Origin: Paracidovorax avenae ATCC 19860
GTDB lineage: Bacteria; Pseudomonadota; Gammaproteobacteria; Burkholderiales; Burkholderiaceae_C
NCBI RefSeq assembly: GCF_000176855.2
Contig: NC_015138.1
Location: 3,472,001 to 3,536,000 of the forward strand
Reading direction: 5' to 3'
Length of the DNA: 64,000 bases
In this document: in pieces, positions 47,555-54,700 of the stretch
Numbering within the stretch: position 1 is the first letter of the stretch
Layout: the number at the start of each line of letters is the position of its first letter
Program-made: the position numbers and the translations under genes
The notes under the pieces: model-generated
Databases searched by the model: none
The model's input: only the letters and a program-made list of their open reading frames with translations
What the model was told of the DNA's origin: nothing

Positions 47555-48325
47555 TCATCCCAGGATGTGGTGGCCGGCATCCACGTACAGCGTGTTGCCG
47601 GTGATGGCCCGCGCGCCGTCGCTGGCCAGGAAGGCGCACAGCGCGCCGATCTCTTCCAGCTCCACCAGGCGGCGCAGCGGTGCCCGTCGCACGGCGTCCG
47701 CCATGAGCGCATCGAAGTCCGGAATGCCGGAAGCTGCCCGCGTGGCCAGCGGCCCGGGGGAGACCGCATTGACGCGGATCCCCTTGGGCCCCAGCTCCGC
47801 GGCCAGGTAGCGCGTGCCGGACTCCAGCGCCGCCTTGACCGGCCCCATCAGGCCATAGCCGGGAATCACCTCGGCCGCGCCGACATAGCTCATCGTCATC
47901 AGGCTGCCGCCCTGCGGCATCAGCGGCTCGGCCAGCCGGGCCATGCGCAGGAAGGAATGGCAGGAAATGTCCATCGCCCGCGCGAAACCCTCGCGCGAAC
48001 TGTCGGTGACACGCCCGGACAGGTCACTGCGCGGCGCGAAGGCGATCGAATGCAGCACGAAATCCAGCCGTCCCCACGTGCGGGCGACGGCATCGAACAC
48101 CGACTCCATCTGGCCGGGCTGCTCCACGTCCAGCGGCAGGGTGATCGGCGCATCCACCTGCCGCGCCAGCGGCTCCACATATGCCCGGGCCTTGTCGTTG
48201 AGCCAGGTGACCGCGAGTTCCGCCCCCGCATCGCGGAAGGCGCGGGCGCAGCCCCAGGCGATGCTCTGGTCATTGGCGATGCCGACGACCAATCCGCGCT
48301 TGCCGTGCAGGTCCAGTAAAGGCAT
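47555..48325 (-). CDS. fabI: enoyl-ACP reductase FabI-type short-chain dehydrogenase
   Basis: 256-residue SDR enzyme of the FabI type. NAD-binding GIANDQSIAWG and catalytic residues Tyr147, Tyr157 and Lys164 (in SYVGAAEVIPGYGLMGPVK) line up with E. coli FabI Tyr146, Tyr156, Lys163. It reduces trans-2-enoyl-ACP with NADH. Whether it is the main enzyme or a second copy cannot be told here. ATG at 48325 is chosen; the open frame extends upstream without start-site evidence. Its promoter region contains an FNR/ANR-type box (48522-48535) next to an IS5 copy. Confidence 0.88.
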   Translation of the reverse strand: MPLLDLHGKRGLVVGIANDQSIAWGCARAFRDAGAELAVTWLNDKARAYVEPLARQVDAPITLPLDVEQPGQMESVFDAVARTWGRLDFVLHSIAFAPRSDLSGRVTDSSREGFARAMDISCHSFLRMARLAEPLMPQGGSLMTMSYVGAAEVIPGYGLMGPVKAALESGTRYLAAELGPKGIRVNAVSPGPLATRAASGIPDFDALMADAVRRAPLRRLVELEEIGALCAFLASDGARAITGNTLYVDAGHHILG

Positions 48326-48521
48326 GGGAACTCCCGGTTGGCACGTTGAGGAAAGAAAGGAGAGGAAAACGAAAGCCAGGGCGGCCAGCAGGACGCGGGG
48401 AAGTGCCCCAGTTCCGCGGGTATGCCGCGCTGTGTCGATCAGCGGTTGCCGCCGGATGGAATGGAGGCCCCGCATTGCTCCGTGGCAACTGGGCAATGTA
48501 CGTAAAGGGGCTGCGGGCCCA

Positions 48522-48535
48522 TTGACCCAGGTCAA
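48522..48535. promoter_or_regulatory. FNR/ANR-type box
   Basis: TTGACCCAGGTCAA is a perfect dyad (TTGAC-CCAG-GTCAA) matching the FNR/ANR/DNR consensus TTGAY-N4-RTCAA. It lies about 200 nt upstream of fabI and 27 nt left of the IS5 end, so it could serve fabI or a gene cut off by the IS. Confidence 0.55.
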
Positions 48536-48536
48536 C

Positions 48537-48550
48537 GGCGCGAAAGCGCC
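48537..48550. terminator. GNRA-loop hairpin next to the IS5 element
   Basis: GGCGC (48537-48541), tetraloop GAAA, GCGCC (48546-48550), followed by TTGT. Possibly the end of a rightward transcript or of the leftward immunity-gene transcript. Weak without a longer T-run. Confidence 0.35.
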
Positions 48551-48562
48551 TTGTCATCGGCC

Positions 48563-49848
48563 GGGAGCCTCTCACAACCGCCACCAGCCAGTTTTTCCGG
48601 CGTGTCGTCAGATTCCAGCGCCCCGAATGCGCTCGGACACCTGCTCGGTGGGTGGGACGCAGCCCATGTACAGGGGCCTTTGCCCCCCGCAAGGCTCACG
48701 CTTTTGACGGTTGCAGGCGCACCCGTGCCTTGGCAGCCGATGGCTTGAAGAACGCATCCACTTGCCGATGCAGGAACGACGCCAGGCGCTTGAGGTTGTA
48801 GCAGGCAGCCATCATCGTCATCGCCACCGTGGCGCGGGTCTGCCCGATCGTGCGAACGAACTTGCCGCCCAGGTGACGGAGACCGGCAAACACATGCTCC
48901 ACCTTGGCACGCTTCTTTGCGATGCGCTGGTTGCGCCTTTGCTGGCACTCGCTCAGTGGCTTGCCCGGCCGAGCCCTGCGTTGCATCGCGTCCACCAAGC
49001 CCAGCACCTTGAGTAGCTGCTGGCGCTGCCGGCTCGCGTAGGCCTTGTCCGTATGCACTGCACGCCCGGTGTTGTGCAGGTCCAGCACCTCGTCGAAGTG
49101 GTGTCCGTCATGCTCGCTGGCCGTGCCCGTGGCGATCCTGCGGATGAAGCCGTGCTTGAGGTCCACGCTCACGCTGAGCTTGTAGCCGAAGTAGCCCTTG
49201 CCGTGCTTCTTCGTGTGCGTGGCGTCCACATCCTTTTGCCGGCGCTCGGCCTCGCTCCAATCGGGCGTTCTGCCTTCGGCCAGGGCCTCGCGCTCCTGCC
49301 TGTCCAGGCGCTGGCGGGGCGCGGGCACCAGCGTGGCATCGATGGCCTGTCCGCCACGGGCGATGTAGCCATGGCGGTGCAGTTGCGCATCCACACCCTG
49401 GAACAACGCCGTCGCCCCGTCAACGCCCAGCCGCTCGCCGAAGCGCCAGATCGTGTTGCGGTCCGGCACGTTCATCGCGTCTTGCAGCAGACAAAAGCGC
49501 TGATAGCTCGCCCGGTCCAGCAACTGGTATTCCATCTGCTCGTCCGACAGGTTGTACAGGCGCTTCAAGACCAGGATGCGCACCATCACCTCGATGGGAT
49601 AGGCCGGCCGACCACCCTTGCGGCCATCGCCGCGCTCGATGAGTGCATCCACCAGCCGCGCCAGCTCGGCGAAGTCGATGTGCCGCGCGATCACCTGCAA
49701 CGGATCGCCCACTTCATCTCTCTTATGCTGGCGCGACGCCTCGGCAAACAGATCGAACTTCAAGGCGCTGCGAGGAGAGATCATGGCAAGGAGGACGGCT
49801 CAGGTCTTGTCGGTGAACAAGGGAGTGGCCGGGTTTTGAGAGGTTCCC
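48563..49848 (-). mobile_element. IS5-family insertion sequence
   Basis: Terminal inverted repeats: left GGGAGCCTCTCACAACC (from 48563) against the right end read on the other strand, GGGAACCTCTCAAAACC (to 49848). Both edges are flanked by GGCC, which is either the 4-bp target duplication or, being self-complementary, an extension of the repeats. It carries one transposase gene. It separates fabI's upstream region from the Rhs immunity genes. Confidence 0.8.
48696..49784 (-). CDS. IS5-family transposase
   Basis: 362-residue DDE transposase, full length. N-terminal DUF772 domain (about 50-125, with AYPIEVMVRILVLKRLYNLS), then catalytic Asp149 in AIDATLVPAP, Asp246 in HTDKAYASR and Glu296 in KVEHVFAG. 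All three are present and there is no frameshift, so the element may be active. ATG at 49784. C-terminus is basic. Confidence 0.95.
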   Translation of the reverse strand: MISPRSALKFDLFAEASRQHKRDEVGDPLQVIARHIDFAELARLVDALIERGDGRKGGRPAYPIEVMVRILVLKRLYNLSDEQMEYQLLDRASYQRFCLLQDAMNVPDRNTIWRFGERLGVDGATALFQGVDAQLHRHGYIARGGQAIDATLVPAPRQRLDRQEREALAEGRTPDWSEAERRQKDVDATHTKKHGKGYFGYKLSVSVDLKHGFIRRIATGTASEHDGHHFDEVLDLHNTGRAVHTDKAYASRQRQQLLKVLGLVDAMQRRARPGKPLSECQQRRNQRIAKKRAKVEHVFAGLRHLGGKFVRTIGQTRATVAMTMMAACYNLKRLASFLHRQVDAFFKPSAAKARVRLQPSKA

Positions 49849-49875
49849 GGCCAGGGCATGCGCGGGAACCCGCCC

Positions 49876-50367
49876 TCACACAGCCTCTGCTCTTGAAAAC
49901 ATTTCCCACTGCAGTTGAACCGGCTTCAGGTCGTATTCAACCTCGACTTCCGGCTCCAGGTTTTCACGGACAAAGGGCGTGGCCTCCTTGAGAAACCGCG
50001 CCACCGCCTCCCTTTCGTGCCGGGTGAACGAAAGAAACGCTGGATTGGATTCTGGATTTTTCAGGTAAACGAGCAGGTCCCACATGAAATACCCCCGGCC
50101 GGCCCTTTCCGTGCTCAGCGCAATTCTGCCCAGTGCCGGAAGCCAGTACCTCCAGCCGGCCACGTTCATGCAACCGACGGGATTCCAGCCCACACTACCG
50201 AGATCCTCTCTGGTCAGCGACTGGTGATCCCTGGACTGCAATAGCGCGTTGTGCTCGCGGAATTCGTCATCGACATTCAGGAAATCGTTGAATGCCCGAG
50301 GACGCAGGCTTTCGGAGAACGCGGCCATCAGGACCAGAAGTGCAGCATATATTGATGCATCCGCCAT
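49876..50367 (-). CDS. hypothetical protein, DUF6714-like; possible immunity gene
   Basis: 163-residue soluble protein. Two features recall DUF6714-type proteins of toxin-immunity loci: WRYWLPALGRIAL in the middle and SFTRHEREAVARFLKEATPF near the C-terminus. It is the last of four leftward genes that follow the rhs gene, and its composition is more GC-balanced than the two genes upstream. Immunity function is inferred from the locus; there is no direct evidence. The IS5 copy begins 27 nt downstream. Confidence 0.6.
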   Translation of the reverse strand: MADASIYAALLVLMAAFSESLRPRAFNDFLNVDDEFREHNALLQSRDHQSLTREDLGSVGWNPVGCMNVAGWRYWLPALGRIALSTERAGRGYFMWDLLVYLKNPESNPAFLSFTRHEREAVARFLKEATPFVRENLEPEVEVEYDLKPVQLQWEMFSRAEAV

Positions 50368-50420
50368 TACACAACCAGCATGAAAATAAAAACCCTTCGT
50401 AAAATCAGATGCTTAATATA

Positions 50421-50738
50421 TCAAATGCAATCCCCAAAAATTGAGCAGCCGACAACGAAATATATCAAATAGAACATTGGAACGAACAATGCAGAAGCGA
50501 TGATTATTGATGCAATCCTGAATCCACGCATTGCGAACAAACACCATGGCAGGGCGATCATGAAGACCAGACAATCCTTGCCACTTATGTCAAGCCAAGC
50601 AGTATGCGAGTAAGTGAGGTAAGACAGGCATATAGATGAGGCATATATTCCACAAAAACGGAACAACAAGCCCCAAACCTCGATCGCCCAATTGCCCAAC
50701 GCTGACTTCATCAATAAACCCATCAATTCCGAATTCAT
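50421..50738 (-). CDS. hypothetical small membrane protein in rhs locus
   Basis: 105 residues, visibly AT-rich DNA. Three hydrophobic spans: about 22-41, 55-72 and 74-98, with few charged residues. No family recognised. Its start is 13 nt after the stop of the gene at 50752, so they are cotranscribed. Multi-spanning membrane proteins in this position commonly act as immunity to membrane-acting effectors. Confidence 0.55.
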   Translation of the reverse strand: MNSELMGLLMKSALGNWAIEVWGLLFRFCGIYASSICLSYLTYSHTAWLDISGKDCLVFMIALPWCLFAMRGFRIASIIIASALFVPMFYLIYFVVGCSIFGDCI

Positions 50739-50751
50739 CGACTATGGCACC

Positions 50752-51144
50752 TCACGAGAGCAACCTCTTCCTGAAGAAACCATCCAGCAACCAATAAACA
50801 ACCATGGACATCACACCTGCTCCAGCGCCAAAAAACCCATAAAACCATGAAATGTCATTTATTTCAGGAACTCTTTGCAGGAACAAATAAATCACCGCGT
50901 GACCAGAAGCAAAACCGATGAAAAACACGAAAACAAGAGCAAAAACACCCCGAAAATTCTCATGGATTCTTATAGCAAAAAATAAAAACAACAAATTCAG
51001 AGGTAAAGATATGAAGAATGTCAGCCCAAAAATAAACCAATACACACCACGAAAGCCACTATCAGACAAGAATGTAAAAATGCAGGCCGCAAAGAATGAC
51101 GAGAGCACGCTGGTAGAAATATAACTCTTCAAAATCATCACCAT
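50752..51144 (-). CDS. hypothetical membrane protein in rhs locus
   Basis: 130 residues from ATG 51144 (MVMILKS); a start at 51228 is open but adds a non-hydrophobic stretch. Four hydrophobic spans (about residues 10-25, 33-56, 67-85, 100-118) and a basic tail RKRLL. Very AT-rich, with codons unlike the flanking GC-rich genes, as expected for horizontally acquired immunity genes. No known family. Confidence 0.6.
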   Translation of the reverse strand: MVMILKSYISTSVLSSFFAACIFTFLSDSGFRGVYWFIFGLTFFISLPLNLLFLFFAIRIHENFRGVFALVFVFFIGFASGHAVIYLFLQRVPEINDISWFYGFFGAGAGVMSMVVYWLLDGFFRKRLLS

Positions 51145-51287
51145 ATTCCATCGACATAACCGCGCCCGAACAGCCCAAAACTCTCCTGCCGTTTTTGCCG
51201 ATTTCCTCGCACTACTACTGCCACCCAAGATGCAGCGTATGGCCCAGGAATTTATCGGCTATTCTTATACCTGCCTACCAGAGGACA

Positions 51288-51728
51288 TCAGCCGGTCTTT
51301 TTTTTCAACCTTTTAATCAAACGCCTGCTTGCGTAGCCAAGCAATGTCAACTCCACGAGCTCGAATACCAGCCATAGTGGAAAAAATCCTAGAAGAATGA
51401 ATATCAAGCCCAATCGGAAAGGGAAATAAATCAACAGAGAAATTCCACGGAAAAACCTGGAACGTCTATCACCCAGCCTCAGAAGGATAACGGCATACAC
51501 CAGCAACGCCAGCCCCGGTGTCAGCAGCGTGTGTATCGACAGCAGACTATAGACCGCGAAGGGCGGCATATATGGATAGGCCTTAAGCCATTTCTCCGGC
51601 AATTCTTGAAAAGACGAAGCAAAGGATGCCAACGTGTAAAAAGTGACCGCCGTAACCAGCAGCAGCAATGGAATATTGGCCAGTACCTTGATGGCCTTGG
51701 TTTTTCCAGTGTCATTTTTCAGTTCCAT
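51288..51728 (-). CDS. hypothetical membrane protein, candidate cognate immunity to the Rhs toxin
   Basis: 146 residues from ATG 51728 (MELKND), which lies inside the end of rhs: the two genes overlap by 10 nt (rhs stop at 51719). Spans at about residues 18-36, 58-78 and 95-125 suggest three or four membrane segments, and the C-terminus is strongly basic (KRLKKK). A gene starting within the toxin stop is the standard position for the specific immunity protein. A membrane location suggests the toxin attacks the membrane or acts from the periplasm. No family recognised. Confidence 0.7.
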   Translation of the reverse strand: MELKNDTGKTKAIKVLANIPLLLLVTAVTFYTLASFASSFQELPEKWLKAYPYMPPFAVYSLLSIHTLLTPGLALLVYAVILLRLGDRRSRFFRGISLLIYFPFRLGLIFILLGFFPLWLVFELVELTLLGYASRRLIKRLKKKTG

Positions 51729-54700
51729 ATGCGGCGCGGGTCCCATTTGCTTGCAGAAGGGTCCAGCGGCACGGGATTAGGCCAGGTACCCTGGAACCAC
51801 AAATTTCCACCATAGAAACTGCTTCTTATCCCAGATTCCGTAAAAGCCTTGTCGTGATACGCGTCGATTTCATTCCCCTTGGTGCAACCATTTTCATCCG
51901 TCTTTCCTGCTGTCTGGGCAGCCTTGTCATACTGAACCAGCTTCGTCCTGATGCTGGTCAGCACCTCTGATTGCTTAAGGGATTTACCCTGGATTGCCGA
52001 CTCGAATATCAGTGCCGTGTTCACAGCCTTATTGACGAGTCCATTCTCGCCACGGCATATCAGAGCACCCTCTTTGTAGTAGCTGCACTTGGGCTTTTGC
52101 TGGGCCATTGTGTCGTAATAAGTACATACAGCAGTATCACCTGTACCATCAAAAATCGGCGTAGTGACACTGGGAAACTCAAATAAACCCAGGGGATCCG
52201 ATGCCTGAATGGGGTTCAGCGGATAGGCTTGCTTGTGGATTCCCCCCATCAACCCGATCGGATCCTGCGTCACATACTGCCCCAGCATCGGGTCGTAGTA
52301 CCGGTGGCGGTTGTAGTGCAGTCCCGTCTCGGCATCGAGCTGCTGGCCCTGGAAGCGGATGGGCTGGCCGATGCCGAGCGGGTCGTATTCCTCGCGCACA
52401 GCGCCCCAGGCGTGATGGGTCGCGGCCCAGGTGACCAGGCCCGCCTGCGGGCCATTGGCGTCCACCAAGGCGATAGGCGTGCCCAGGTGGTCGCACAGGA
52501 AATGGCGGATGCGCGTGGCATGGGCCTGAGTGGCAGCCTGCTGCTGCTGCTGCTGGCGCACGGACTGCACCCCAGCAGCCAGTAATGCTCCGGCCTCATC
52601 GGGCAGGCCTGCTTGCAGGCGTGCCAGCAGTGCATCACCCTGGGGGCCGGTAGCGTCTTGCAGGGCACGCTCGAGCAGTTCACGCTGCGTGCGCGGCAAG
52701 CCCGCGAACAGGACTGCGGCGGGGGACTCACCGCCATCCGGGCCATCATCGGCGACACTTCCTCGGTCTTCTTCCATCACCAGCAGGGCCTGCATGGCCG
52801 TGGGGATGGCCTGCTCACGCTCCAGGCGCAGCAGCGGCGCGAAGGAGCCGGGCTCGTAGAGCACGTGCTGCAGCCCCTGCGGGCCTTCGGTGTGCACGAG
52901 GCGGTCGCCGTCCCAGCCGGCGTAGGTGGTTGTCGAAGGCTCCGCAGCTGCGTTGCTGTTGTCGTTGCCATGGCCGAAGACGGTCTTGGCCAGCCGCCGC
53001 CCGAAGGGGTCGTAGCGGTAGCAGGCCACCCGCTGCCATCCAGCCTCCCCGGCTTCGCGCTGCCAGACCTCGCGCAGCCGGTGCAGTGCGTCATAGCGCA
53101 GCCGCTGCGCCCGGCCGTCGGTGTGCAGCGCCTGCACCCGGTTGCCGAAGGCGTCGTAGCGGTAGCGGATCAGGATGCCCTTGCCGGCGCTGCCGTCGTT
53201 GCCATCGCTACCGGCTCCATCGGCGTCCGGTTCGGGCGTGTTCCATCCGATGCGGTTGCCCGGCCAGCGCGTGACCGGGCCAGCACCTTCACCGGGCCCG
53301 TCGCCCGCGCGCAGCAGGTCGAAGTCCGCATCGTGCAGGTTCTCGCGCACCTGCCGTGCCCAGTCCTGGCGCTCGGCGCTGGAGGGCCCGGCCGCGCGCG
53401 CATCCACGAGTGCGGGCAGGCGGTTGCCCGCTGCGTCCAGCGTCCAGTGCGCCTGTATCTCCGTCGAGCCCGGGCCCGCGCGGTGCAGCCCGCTCAGGCG
53501 CTGCCAGGCGTCGTAGCCATAGCGCGTGGCCTCGCCCGGTGTCTGCACGCCCACCAGTTGGCCCAGCGGGTCGTACCAGTAGCGGCGCTGGGCGAGTGTG
53601 GAGAGGGGGCCCATGGCCGGGGCGATGCGGCCTGCGGCGGACGAGGGGCCCGTGTCCGTGCCACCGGTATCTTCGGCCGCAGGCATGGCCGCCGCATGGC
53701 GCAGGCCGCGCCAGTCCTGGTGCAGCATCCGGCCCATCGGGTCCAACTGCCGCGCATGCACGATGGCGTGCAGGTCTTCGTTGCCTTTGCCTTCCAGCAG
53801 GTGCAGCGTGCGCCCCACCTCGCGGTGCAAGGCATCGCGCTCCCAGTCCACCAGCGGCTGGCCATCCAGCAGCAGCCCGTGCACGTGGCCCGAACCGTAG
53901 GCCAGCCACTGCAGCGTGCCCAGGCCCTGCGCCTGCGTGGCCGTGCGCTGGCCCAACGGGCCCAGGGTGTGGGTGATCGCGTGCTCGAACTCCACGGGGG
54001 GCTCGCCCCCCGTATGGGATGCCTGCGGCTGCGTGGCTTGGCGGTACAGCGTCTGTGTCTCTCCGCAGACGCGCCCGAAGGCATCGCGCGCGAGGGCCAC
54101 GCGGGCTTCCGGCTGCAGACGCTGCGCCTGCAGCGCGGCGGCCAGCGATGCCTGGGCGGGATCGCCCGGGCGGTCCAGCAGTGACAGCAGGGCCTGCGTG
54201 TCCAGCGCCAGCCAGCGCTCGGCCAGGGAGATGGGGCGGTCAGTGGAGCCGGCAAGCGAGACCGTCGGCAGAGCCATGGGCTCGATCCCGTGCGGCAGTT
54301 CTGCCTCCCAGGTGCGCGTCTGCTGCAATGCTCCGGTCGAGGTGTGCTCGAAGCGCTGGATCTGCAGCACGGCGTGCGTTTCAGCCGCTGGGTTGTCGGA
54401 TACATCGACACCGGACGCTGCTCCCGGTGCAGGCAGCCGCACGGCCACGCGCGCCACCATACGGCCCCCCAGGTCGTAGTGCAACCGCGTGCGCACCACT
54501 GCGCCCAGTTCCGGCCGCGCTGCCGCTCCCGGGTGGTGGCCTTCGCCATGGCCATCGCCCGTGTGCGTGAGCTGGCCGGCAGCGTCGTAGCCATACACCT
54601 GGCTGCGCCCATCGAAGCCCACTTCCTGCACCAGCCGGTCGGCCGCATCGTGCACGAAGCGGGTCACGTCGCCGTTCTCGTTGACGAGCTCCTGCAGCCG

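Noticed and set aside
52539..52556. (CTG)6 run as a phase-variation switch
   Set aside because: Trinucleotide changes keep the reading frame; it only alters a Gln run.
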